Part shown: one piece after another, positions 16,432 through 24,050 of the stretch
Layout: every line of letters starts with the position of its first letter
Position numbering within the stretch: position 1 is the first letter of the stretch
Assembly (NCBI RefSeq): GCF_004331645.1
Contig: NZ_SJSK01000001.1
Coordinates: 434,001 to 498,000 of the forward strand
Direction of reading: 5' to 3'
Source of the DNA: Pedobacter frigiditerrae
GTDB taxonomy: Bacteria > Bacteroidota > Bacteroidia > Sphingobacteriales > Sphingobacteriaceae
Length of the DNA stretch: 64,000 bases
The notes under the pieces: model-generated
What the model was told of the DNA's origin: nothing
Database searches by the model: none
Seen by the model: only the letters and a program-made list of their open reading frames with translations
Program-made: the position numbers and the translations under genes

Positions 16432-16540
16432 TTCATCAAAAATACAATCAAAACTTGTCATTTTATTAAAACTTGCAGTGACATGATGATTTTGATTGTA
16501 AATAAATCATCTTTTATTTTCCTATCTCATTAAAAAGCAA

Positions 16541-16548
16541 TACTTTTG
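16541..16548 (+). promoter_or_regulatory. -7 box of the HU gene
   Basis: TACTTTTG fits TAnnTTTG. About 20 bases upstream lies a T-rich stretch rather than a clean TTG. The leader to the ATG at 16605 would be about 50 bases. Confidence 0.5.
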
Positions 16549-16604
16549 CAACCCCAAAACAGTTATAATATTAAATACACAATAACTTAATAAAATAGAA
16601 AAAT

Positions 16605-16907
16605 ATGACTAAGGCAGATATTATTTCAGAAATATCAACAAAAACAGGCATTGAGAAAGTAGATGTACAAGAAACAGTTGAGGCATTTTTCAAAGTAATC
16701 AAAAACAGTATGATTGGCGGCGAGAATGTATATGTTAGAGGATTTGGAAGTTTCGTTGTAAAAAAGAGAGCACAAAAAACTGCTAGAAATATTTCTAAAA
16801 ACACTGCTATCATTATCCCAGAGCATTTTGTTCCTAGCTTTAAACCTGCAAAAGTATTTGTTGATAAAGTTAAAAACAACTCTAAAAAAGTTAAAGCAGA
16901 AGCTTAA
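16605..16907 (+). CDS. HU/IHF-family DNA-binding protein
   Basis: A nucleoid protein that bends DNA as a dimer. At 100 residues it has the N-terminal helices (MTKADIISEISTKTG) and the core VYVRGFGSFVVKKRAQKTARN. The beta-arm is followed by PSFKPAKVFVDKVK. The usual arm phrase NP is replaced by ISKNTAIIIPEHFV, as in Bacteroidota IHF-like proteins. It is followed after 6 bases by the TPR gene and is probably co-transcribed with it. Confidence 0.95.
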   Translation: MTKADIISEISTKTGIEKVDVQETVEAFFKVIKNSMIGGENVYVRGFGSFVVKKRAQKTARNISKNTAIIIPEHFVPSFKPAKVFVDKVKNNSKKVKAEA

Positions 16908-16913
16908 TTCATT

Positions 16914-17783
16914 ATGTTAAACAATATCCGTTCAAAACAAGTTATTCTTATTATTGCAATATTATTGCTTGGCGGATTTTTGTTTACTAGAGACGTTAAG
17001 GGCCTGGTTAAACCAAAAGATGAAGCTGGACAAATACCTACAAATGGACAAGCGACTGCATCATCAACCCCGCAAATAACTATCGAAGAAGTTTCTACTA
17101 CTGCAAAGAATTTAGTGAGCAGTGCAACTGCTAAAGAAATTATTGCGTTAGAGAATTCTTATAAAAGTGCTTCGGAGGGAGATAAAATTACAAACGCAAA
17201 AACATTAGCACAGAAATGGGATGATGTTGAGCAATCTGTTCCAAGCGCAATGTACTTAGAGGTTGTTGCCAATAATGAAGGTACACTTTCAAATTGGTTA
17301 GATGCAGGAACTCGTTTTTTGAAAGCTTTTGACAACACCCAAGACAGTTTGATACAACCAGCTATGTTACAAAAGGCAAATAATGCCTTTACAAAAGCAT
17401 TAGCGATTGACACCAGCAGTAACGATGCAAAAACTGGTTTAGGCATTACCATCGTAAACGGCTTAGGTGCTCCAATGAGTGGTATCGCAATGTTATTGGA
17501 AGTAGTTAAAAAAGATCCAAAAAATTTAAAAGCGAACATGAATTTAGGCATGTTCGCAATCAAGTCTGGTCAGTTTGACAAAGCTATTATTCGTTTTAAC
17601 GACATTATTAGCAATATTAAAGCTACACCAGATGCCTATTTTTACTTAGCTACGGCTTATGAAAATCTAGGAAAAAACACAGAAGCAATAGACGCTTATT
17701 TAAATAGCAAAAAATTAGCCGCCAATCCTACATTATCAGGTTTTATAGATAAAAAGGTGGCTGAGTTAAAGAATAAACGTTAA
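16914..17783 (+). CDS. Membrane-anchored tetratricopeptide repeat protein
   Basis: A 289-residue protein with one N-terminal membrane helix (about 8-24, VILIIAILLLGGFLF), a low-complexity Thr/Ser/Ala segment and TPR-like helical repeats in the C-terminal half (LKANMNLGMFAIKSGQFDKAI, AYFYLATAYENLGKNTEAI). Such proteins are scaffolds; the partner is unknown. It starts 6 bases after the HU gene and is followed 37 bases later by the small basic ribosomal-type protein, in the HU-TPR-small protein-rng order. Confidence 0.9.
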   Translation: MLNNIRSKQVILIIAILLLGGFLFTRDVKGLVKPKDEAGQIPTNGQATASSTPQITIEEVSTTAKNLVSSATAKEIIALENSYKSASEGDKITNAKTLAQKWDDVEQSVPSAMYLEVVANNEGTLSNWLDAGTRFLKAFDNTQDSLIQPAMLQKANNAFTKALAIDTSSNDAKTGLGITIVNGLGAPMSGIAMLLEVVKKDPKNLKANMNLGMFAIKSGQFDKAIIRFNDIISNIKATPDAYFYLATAYENLGKNTEAIDAYLNSKKLAANPTLSGFIDKKVAELKNKR

Positions 17784-17820
17784 TTAACAGAATTAATAAA
17801 AACATTAAAAACTTAAAATT

Positions 17821-17910
17821 ATGCCAAGCGGTAAAAAAAGAAAAAGACATAAAATGGCTACGCACAAACGTAAAAAACGTTTAAGAAAAAACAGACACAA
17901 GAAAAAATAG
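17821..17910 (+). CDS. 29-residue AURKAIP1/COX24-type basic protein (probable small-subunit ribosomal protein)
   Basis: A 29-codon frame from ATG to TAG encodes a peptide with 17 Lys/Arg and 3 His, beginning MPSGKKRKRHKMATHKRKKR. The pattern KRRxHKMxxHKxKKRxRKxR is that of the AURKAIP1/COX24 domain family, related to mitochondrial mS38 and mycobacterial bS22, which bind 16S rRNA near the decoding region. Membership is by recall of the motif. A strong hairpin at 17933-17972 follows. The gene is too short for most ORF finders. Confidence 0.8.
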   Translation: MPSGKKRKRHKMATHKRKKRLRKNRHKKK

Positions 17911-17932
17911 GATTTTCCTATTAGTGCTTTGG

Positions 17933-17972
17933 CCAAAAATAAATGTTTCTTAAATAAAGCATTTATTTTTGG
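17933..17972 (+). terminator. Hairpin after the small ribosomal-type gene
   Basis: CCAAAAATAAATG (17933-17945) pairs exactly with 17960-17972, with a 14-base AT-rich loop. No long T run follows the second arm, though the arm itself contains five Ts. It probably separates the HU-TPR-small protein unit from rng. Confidence 0.5.
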
Positions 17973-18032
17973 ATTCAATGTTTTTTGGTCCATGTGTAAT
18001 AAGGCATTAAATTGCCTTAAAATCTGTAGCTT

Positions 18033-19583
18033 TTGGTAAAGGAATTAATAATCGATTCTACTCCTACGGGAGTAACCATAGCTTTAATTGAAGATAAATA
18101 CCTTGTTGAGCTTCATAAGGAACACATTAACAATAATTACGCCGTAGGCGATATTTATTTAGGTCGCATTAAAAAAATTATGCCTGGCCTAAATGCTGCA
18201 TTTGTTGATGTTGGTTATGAGAAAGATGCATTTTTGCATTATTTCGACCTTGGCCCACAAGTACAATCTTTGATAAAGCTTACTAAAATTAAGCGTAACG
18301 GCACAGTCAATGGAACTTTATTAGACAATTTTAAATTAGAAGCCGACATTAATAAAGCGGGTAAAATATCCGAAATTGTCAGCAAGAATTTGATCTTACC
18401 TGTTCAAATTGCTAAAGAACCAATTTCTACTAAAGGCCCAAGATTAAGCTCTGACCTTTCTATAGCAGGAAGATACATTGTCTTAGTTCCTTTTTCGAAC
18501 GTAATTTCGATTTCTAAAAAGATTAAAAGCAATACCGAACGTAATCGTTTAAAAAAGATTATTGAAAGTATTAAGCCTAAAAACTTTGGAGTAATCATTA
18601 GGACTGTTTCTGAAGGTAAAGGCGTTGCCGAATTACAAAAAGATTTATTGGATTCTGTATCCAAATGGGAAAACTTTACTAAAAAGTTACCTGATGCAGA
18701 GCCTTCTAAACGTGTTTGGGGAGAGATGGATCGTACTTCTACCCTAATCAGAGATATTTTAAGCGCTGATTTTACAAATGTTTATGTAAATGATGCAAAT
18801 CTGTTCGAAGATATACGTTCTTATGTACACGAAATTTCTCCAGAAATGGAAAAAATCGTTAAACATTACAAGCATAAAGAGCCAATTTTTGAGCATTTCG
18901 GCGTTGAAAAACAAATTAAAAATGGCTTTGGCAAAACAGTAAATCTTGCTGGCGGAGCTTATTTGGTAGTAGAACATACTGAGGCTTTACACGTAATTGA
19001 TGTAAACAGCGGTAATAGAACTGCTAGCAAAGAAAATCAAGAAGAAAATGCTCTTCAAGTTAATAAAGAGGCTGCAAAAGAAATTGCTCGTCAATTGAGG
19101 TTGAGAGATATGGGTGGTATTGTGGTTATCGATTTTATCGATATGCATAAACCGACCAATAGAAAAATGCTCTTTGATTATTTACGCGATTTGATGTTGT
19201 TAGACCGTGCTAAACACACCATCTTACCTCCAAGTAAATTTGGTTTAGTGCAAATTACTCGTCAACGTGTTAGACCGGAGATGAATATTGTTACGGTTGA
19301 GAAATGTCCAACTTGTGATGGTACTGGAGAAATTAAAGCCAGTATTGTTTTAATGGATGATATTGAAAGTAACTTGACATACATTTTGCAAGAGCAGAAT
19401 GAAAAGAATATTACACTTTGTGTACATCCATATATTGAAGCCTTCATTAAAAAAGGATTAGTTTCTTTACAGTGGAAATGGTTCTTCAAATTTGGACAAC
19501 GCATTAGGGTAAAATCCATGTCTTCTTATAATTTAACTGAGTTTCATTTTTTATCTTCTAAAGACGAAGAGATTAAATTGTAA
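18033..19583 (+). CDS. rng: Ribonuclease E/G family endoribonuclease
   Basis: It processes rRNA and decays mRNA in AU-rich single-stranded sites. The 516-residue RNase G-like protein lacks the long RNase E scaffold tail. It has an S1 domain (about 38-130, YAVGDIYLGRIKKIMPGLNAAFVDVG), catalytic acidic motifs HVIDVNSGNRT and GGIVVIDFIDM, and the Zn-link CPTCDGTG that joins subunits. The start codon is TTG (18033), giving MVKELIIDSTPTG; no better ATG lies nearby. Terminator at 19620. Confidence 0.95.
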   Translation: MVKELIIDSTPTGVTIALIEDKYLVELHKEHINNNYAVGDIYLGRIKKIMPGLNAAFVDVGYEKDAFLHYFDLGPQVQSLIKLTKIKRNGTVNGTLLDNFKLEADINKAGKISEIVSKNLILPVQIAKEPISTKGPRLSSDLSIAGRYIVLVPFSNVISISKKIKSNTERNRLKKIIESIKPKNFGVIIRTVSEGKGVAELQKDLLDSVSKWENFTKKLPDAEPSKRVWGEMDRTSTLIRDILSADFTNVYVNDANLFEDIRSYVHEISPEMEKIVKHYKHKEPIFEHFGVEKQIKNGFGKTVNLAGGAYLVVEHTEALHVIDVNSGNRTASKENQEENALQVNKEAAKEIARQLRLRDMGGIVVIDFIDMHKPTNRKMLFDYLRDLMLLDRAKHTILPPSKFGLVQITRQRVRPEMNIVTVEKCPTCDGTGEIKASIVLMDDIESNLTYILQEQNEKNITLCVHPYIEAFIKKGLVSLQWKWFFKFGQRIRVKSMSSYNLTEFHFLSSKDEEIKL

Positions 19584-19619
19584 ACCTTAAATCCCCTAAA
19601 GGGGACTTTATAAAACATA

Positions 19620-19651
19620 GCCTAGTTTCAAATTGAAATTAGGCTTTTTTT
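19620..19651 (+). terminator. Rho-independent terminator of rng
   Basis: GCCTAGTTTC and GAAATTAGGC form a stem with one mismatch around an AAATT loop, followed by seven T. A small CCCCT/AGGGG hairpin lies just before it at about 19594-19604. Confidence 0.8.
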
Positions 19652-19756
19652 GTTTAAAACTTAATCCGATTATTCCATTGATTACATTTAAATTCATGTT
19701 TCAAATCGTTATTCATAAATCTCTACCTGCGGCAGGCAGGCAAATTGTAAATTAAA

Positions 19757-21133
19757 TTGGCTAAAACTAAATCTGCTTATTTCTGTCAAAGTTGTGGCTA
19801 TGAATCTGCCAAATGGCTAGGTAAATGTCCATCTTGTAACCAATGGAATACTTTTGTTGAAGAAGTTATTGACAAAGGTGTTGCAAATATTCCCACGTGG
19901 AAATCGCCTTCTGGCACACAAAGATTAAGCAAGCCAAGCAAGGTTGAAGAGATTTTGAGTGCAACTGAAGAAAGAACCAGTACTGGAGATGCAGAATTAG
20001 ATAGAGTATTAGGAGGTGGATTAGTTGCTGGCTCTGTTATTTTAATTGGTGGAGAACCCGGAATAGGCAAGTCGACTTTAATGCTGCAATTAGCATTAAA
20101 TGTAGCTGGCAGAAAAATCTTATATGTTTCTGGTGAAGAAAGTGAGCAACAGATTAAAATGCGAGCAGAGCGGATTACTGCAAATCCAAAATCAGATTGC
20201 TATATACTTACAGAAACATCAACACAAAACATATTTAAGCAAATTGAGCAATTAGAGCCAGAAATTGTAATTGTAGACTCAATACAAACTTTATATTCTG
20301 CTCATATCGAATCAACTCCAGGGAGTGTTTCTCAAGTAAGGGAATGCACGGCTGAATTATTACGTTTTGCTAAAGAAACCAACACTCCTGTATTTCTAAT
20401 AGGCCACATTACCAAAGACGGAGCCATTGCAGGCCCAAAAATTTTAGAACACATGGTGGATACCGTTCTTCAATTTGAAGGAGATAGGCATCATATCTAT
20501 AGAATTTTAAGGTCGATTAAAAATCGTTTTGGTGCAGCCGCAGAATTGGGAATTTACGCTATGCAGAGCAGCGGGTTAAGGGAAGTTTCCAACCCTTCGG
20601 AAATCTTATTAAGTCAAAGAGATGAAGAGCTGAGCGGCATAACAATTGGTGCTACTTTAGAAGGCGCTAGACCAATGTTAATCGAAACACAAGCATTGGT
20701 TAGCGTTGCCGCCTATGGAACTCCTCAACGCTCTGCTACAGGCTTTGACACAAAACGAATGAATATGCTTTTAGCCGTTTTAGAAAAGAGGTGTGGATTT
20801 AGGTTAAGTGCAAAAGACGTTTTCCTAAACATTGCTGGTGGCATAAAAGTCGAAGACCCTGCAATTGACCTTTCAATAATGGCTGCTATTATTTCTTCTC
20901 ATGAAGATATTTTTATTTCTTCTAAAATCTGCTTCGCGGCAGAGGTTGGTTTATCTGGAGAGATCAGGGCTGTTAATAGAATAGAACAAAGAATTTCTGA
21001 AGCAGAAAAGTTAGGCTTTGAAAAAATCTTCATTTCTAATTACAACCTAAAAGGATTAGAAAGGGGTAAATTTAAGATAGAAATTATAACGGTTAGCAAA
21101 ATTGAAGAAGTGTTTTCTCTACTTTTTGGGTAG
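19757..21133 (+). CDS. radA: DNA repair/branch-migration protein RadA
   Basis: A RecA-like ATPase that drives branch migration of recombination intermediates. The 458-residue product has a zinc finger (Cys10, Cys13, Cys24, Cys27; CQSCG...CPSC), Walker A GGEPGIGKST, the RadA-specific KNRFG motif, and a C-terminal Lon-protease-like domain (LNIAGGIKVEDPAIDLSIMAA). The start is TTG at 19757 (MAKTKSAYFC); the finger leaves no room for a later start. It is monocistronic, after the rng terminator and a short palindromic repeat. Confidence 0.97.
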   Translation: MAKTKSAYFCQSCGYESAKWLGKCPSCNQWNTFVEEVIDKGVANIPTWKSPSGTQRLSKPSKVEEILSATEERTSTGDAELDRVLGGGLVAGSVILIGGEPGIGKSTLMLQLALNVAGRKILYVSGEESEQQIKMRAERITANPKSDCYILTETSTQNIFKQIEQLEPEIVIVDSIQTLYSAHIESTPGSVSQVRECTAELLRFAKETNTPVFLIGHITKDGAIAGPKILEHMVDTVLQFEGDRHHIYRILRSIKNRFGAAAELGIYAMQSSGLREVSNPSEILLSQRDEELSGITIGATLEGARPMLIETQALVSVAAYGTPQRSATGFDTKRMNMLLAVLEKRCGFRLSAKDVFLNIAGGIKVEDPAIDLSIMAAIISSHEDIFISSKICFAAEVGLSGEIRAVNRIEQRISEAEKLGFEKIFISNYNLKGLERGKFKIEIITVSKIEEVFSLLFG

Positions 21134-21321
21134 ACTTTTGAATATTAATATTGGAATGAATTTCCCACTTTAAGATAATTCGGGAAATAATTCCACGTCC
21201 TTAACCAAAGAATGCGTATTCCTTTTTGCGGTTAATTTACATAAACATCAAACTATCAAACAATTGCAGACGATTAATTAAAATATGAGAATTTGGGCAA
21301 ATAATTGCCTGATGTTTTGTG

Positions 21322-21400
21322 TTATTAGTTCCAGTGATGGATGCTAATAAAAACAATAGGGATGATTAACCTCACTGCTGGAAGCAGTGGGGTTTTTTTC
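21322..21400 (+). ncRNA. Candidate structured small RNA with terminator
   Basis: Inside a 366-base gap after radA, TTATTAG (21322-21328) pairs with CTAATAA (21344-21350), and a CCA/TGG stem is nested inside. A strong terminator follows: a 12-bp stem at 21368-21379 and 21383-21394 with one G-U pair, a GGA loop and seven T. No open frame of note accompanies it. It could be a small RNA or a leader fragment. A possible promoter (TTTG near 21294, GATGTTTTG near 21311) is weak. Confidence 0.4.
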
Positions 21401-21424
21401 TGAATAAAATTTACCAAAAGAACA

Positions 21425-21456
21425 TTGCCTACTTAGAAGGATTTTAAATACTTTTG
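21425..21456 (+). promoter_or_regulatory. Promoter of the DUF4920 gene
   Basis: TTG (21425-21427) and TACTTTTG (21449-21456) with a 21-base spacer match the Bacteroidota promoter pattern, giving a leader of about 35 bases. Confidence 0.6.
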
Positions 21457-21499
21457 TAATAGATAAGAAATTGAGTTATATCAAATTAAATAAATTGAA

Positions 21500-21964
21500 A
21501 TGAAAAGAATTATTTTGAGCTTGGCTTTATGCCTATTTACTGCTTTTGCATTTGCACAAGATGCTTACAAAGGAAAATCTTTTGGAGAAGGGGTTAAAAA
21601 AGGAGATGTAATAACAACCGCACAGGTGGAATCTACTTTAGGCGATAAAACTAAAAAAGACATGAAGGTAACTGGGTTAGTTACTTTAGTTTGCCAGAAA
21701 AAAGGTTGCTTTATGAATTTAGAATTGCCTAACGGTAAAACTATGTTTGTAAACTTTAAAGACTATGCTTTTTTTATGCCAAAAGACTTGGCAGGGAAGA
21801 AAGTAGTGATTGATGGCTTTGCCGAAAGAAAAGAAACATCCGTTGAAGATTTGAAACATTTTGCAGAAGATGCTAAAAAATCAGCTGAAGAAATAGCTAA
21901 AATTACACAACCTAAAAAAGAAATTGTGTTTGAAGCAAAAGGAGTTGTAATTTTGGAAGATTAA
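21500..21964 (+). CDS. DUF4920 domain-containing secreted protein
   Basis: A 154-residue exported protein with a signal peptide (cleavage after AFAFA, before QDAYKGKSFG). The body has an OB-like pattern (GLVTLVCQKKGCFMNLELPNGKTMFVNFKDYAFFMPKDLAGK) typical of DUF4920. The CQKKGCF pair of cysteines is conserved and may bind a metal. The function is unknown. It is monocistronic with its own promoter at 21425 and terminator at 21996. Confidence 0.88.
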   Translation: MKRIILSLALCLFTAFAFAQDAYKGKSFGEGVKKGDVITTAQVESTLGDKTKKDMKVTGLVTLVCQKKGCFMNLELPNGKTMFVNFKDYAFFMPKDLAGKKVVIDGFAERKETSVEDLKHFAEDAKKSAEEIAKITQPKKEIVFEAKGVVILED

Positions 21965-21995
21965 AAAGGTTCTCCTTTTTAGTATTGATTGATTT

Positions 21996-22030
21996 GAACC
22001 CTGTTGTCTCCGCAACAGGGTTCTTTTTTT
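21996..22030 (+). terminator. Rho-independent terminator of the DUF4920 gene
   Basis: GAACCCTGTTG (21996-22006) pairs exactly with 22013-22023, with a 6-base loop, followed by seven T. Confidence 0.9.
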
Positions 22031-22111
22031 GTAGCTAATTTTTGTAACAGCTAAACCAATTATATATCTTAATACTATATTTATATTTAACCTAGACTTA
22101 AACAAACAAAA

Positions 22112-22669
22112 ATGATTATTGTAGCAGTAATTGCCATCCTTGTATTAATTATTGGCATAGGAATTTATAACTCATTAATAAGTAAGAAAAATCAAGTTGC
22201 CAATGCATTTTCTGCAATTGATGTAATGCTTAAAAAACGTTTTGATTTATTACCAAACCTTGTTGAAACCGTTAGGCAATATATGCAATACGAAGGCGAC
22301 ACCTTAACCAAAATCACTGAATTAAGAGGTAAAGCTTTGGGTAGCAATGTTAGTGAAAGTGACAAATTAGCTTTAGACCAACAAATTGGTTCTGCAGTAA
22401 AAGGATTAATGGTTAGTGTAGAGAATTATCCAGACCTAAAGGCAAATACCAACTTTTTAAATCTACAAAGCACTTGGACAGAAAGTGAAGAGCAAATAGC
22501 CGCAGCTAGAAGAAACTATAATTCATCTGTTACTACTTACAATAACGCTGTGATGATGTTTCCAGGTAATATGTTTGCCGGAATGCTAGGTTATCAGCCG
22601 ATGCCAGTTTTAGAAACAGCAGAAGAAGAACGTAAGAATGTGGACGCTAAAGAACTTTTCAATAATTAA
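22112..22669 (+). CDS. LemA family protein
   Basis: A 185-residue protein with one N-terminal membrane helix (about 3-22) and a long helical domain. It has the LemA signature QVANAFSAIDVMLKKRFDLLPNLVETV and the late motif FPGNMFAGMLGYQP. LemA proteins are bacterial membrane proteins of uncertain function, usually with the C-terminal part outside the cytoplasm. The stop codon overlaps the ATG of the DUF3137 gene by one base, so the pair is translationally coupled. Confidence 0.95.
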   Translation: MIIVAVIAILVLIIGIGIYNSLISKKNQVANAFSAIDVMLKKRFDLLPNLVETVRQYMQYEGDTLTKITELRGKALGSNVSESDKLALDQQIGSAVKGLMVSVENYPDLKANTNFLNLQSTWTESEEQIAAARRNYNSSVTTYNNAVMMFPGNMFAGMLGYQPMPVLETAEEERKNVDAKELFNN

Positions 22670-23625
22670 TGGCAGTCAATTTTGTAATAAGTCCAGCGGT
22701 TCAAAGCGTTCTTGAGGAACTAGAAATTCAGCGAAAAAAAATTGTTTCGACCAATTATAAAGGTTGGGGCTTAATTCTAGGCGGCATCTTATTGGCTTTT
22801 CCTGTTACCAATTTTGGTGGGTTAATTGCTGGTTTATTAGTTGGTGCCGCTGCTGTAATTCCTGGCGGAGTTATGCTGTACAAAATAAGTGATGATACCG
22901 CTCAATATAAAAGTAGATTTAAAAAAGAAGTAGTTGGCGCTGCATTAAGTTCGGTAGACCAATGTCTAACTTTAGACCCTACAAATGGAATATCTGAAGC
23001 CGAATTCACCTCTTCTCAATTATTTACAACTGGCATAGACCGTTACCATACCGAAGATTTAATTTGTGGTAAGGTTGATAAAACTTCATTTTATTTCGCC
23101 GAAGTTCACGCAGAATATAAAACAGAAACTCGGACTAAAAACGGTACTCAAACCACTTGGCATGACATTTTAAAAGGTATTGTCTTTACTGCCGATTTTA
23201 ACAAAAACTTTAATGGAGTTACCGTAGTACGTCCAAAAGATTTCGGTTCTTCAATAGGTGCATGGTTCTCTAAAAACATATTTTCTGTTGGCGATAAAAA
23301 TGTTGTTGAGTTGGAAAATGATGGTTTCAACAAAAATTTCGTGACTTACAGTACCGACCAAGTGGAAGCTCGTTATATTTTAACTCCTGCAATGATGGAA
23401 AGAATTAACGACCTTAATCAGCGTTCTGCTTACACTGTTTCACTATCGTTTATCAATTCCAGTATGTACGTAGCTTTTCCGCTAGATAAAAACTATTTTG
23501 AAGCTCCAGTTTACAAAACGTTATTAAGGGCTGATTTGCTAGATGATGACATATCTATTCTAGGTTTTATGTATGATATTGTACACGAACTAGATTTAAA
23601 TACCAGAATTTGGACTAAACAGTAA
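22669..23625 (+). CDS. DUF3137 domain-containing membrane protein
   Basis: A 318-residue protein with two membrane helices near the N-terminus (about 28-50 and 52-72, rich in Gly/Val) and a long soluble part of DUF3137 type (FTTGIDRYHTEDLICGKVDKTSFYFAEVH). LemA-DUF3137 pairs recur in many bacteria, which suggests a joint membrane function that is not known. It overlaps lemA by one base, and no terminator lies between the two genes. Confidence 0.88.
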   Translation: MAVNFVISPAVQSVLEELEIQRKKIVSTNYKGWGLILGGILLAFPVTNFGGLIAGLLVGAAAVIPGGVMLYKISDDTAQYKSRFKKEVVGAALSSVDQCLTLDPTNGISEAEFTSSQLFTTGIDRYHTEDLICGKVDKTSFYFAEVHAEYKTETRTKNGTQTTWHDILKGIVFTADFNKNFNGVTVVRPKDFGSSIGAWFSKNIFSVGDKNVVELENDGFNKNFVTYSTDQVEARYILTPAMMERINDLNQRSAYTVSLSFINSSMYVAFPLDKNYFEAPVYKTLLRADLLDDDISILGFMYDIVHELDLNTRIWTKQ

Positions 23626-23626
23626 T

Positions 23627-24038
23627 CCTTCGACTACGCTCAGGATGACATTTAAGCTTATTTGAAAAGCAAAAACAGCATTCCATTTTAAGGTTAGTCC
23701 CGCTTTTGCTTCTCCCGATGAAAAATCGGGATTCGTGCAATCGAGTTTAGTTTACGGAGGTTTGTGAAACTATGTGCGGTTCCTTGCACAAACTTAGGTT
23801 AAATAGCCCAAATTGAAGCGACATCCTTTTTTGTCATCCTGAGCCTGTCGAAGAACAAAAAAGATATAGCGGAAAGTTGGACTGCCTTTAATTGTTGTAG
23901 TGTTATTGCGCTTCAAAAAAATCGCTTTAAGATTGCTTCGTTCCTCGCAATGACGATATCGTTATAACAAAAAATCCCTCAACTTTCGTTAAGGGATTTA
24001 GTTTATAGACTAGTCTTCGACAAGCTCAGACTGACATT
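23627..24038. repeat. Cluster of dispersed REP-like repeats after DUF3137
   Basis: This 425-base gap has no gene. It contains three copies of the CTTCGAC-N-AGCTCAGGATGACA type (23627-23650 plus; 23832-23855 inverted; 24014-24038 plus, degenerate). It also has one GCTTCGTTCCTCGCAATGAC copy (23931-23954) and an ATCGGGATTCGTG element (about 23713-23745). Copies of the same families occur at 32254, 53689 and 60579 in this window. Confidence 0.8.
23966..24000 (-). terminator. Rho-independent terminator of carB
   Basis: On the minus strand, AAATCCCTTAAC pairs with GTTGAGGGATTT (one G-U pair) and is followed by TTTTTTGTT. A degenerate repeat lies between it and the carB stop codon. Confidence 0.75.
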
Positions 24039-24050
24039 CCTTTTTTTATT

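Noticed and set aside
16431..16461. Upstream ATG for mutY
   Set aside because: The extra ten residues do not match the usual MutY N-terminus; ATG 16429-16431 gives the standard start.
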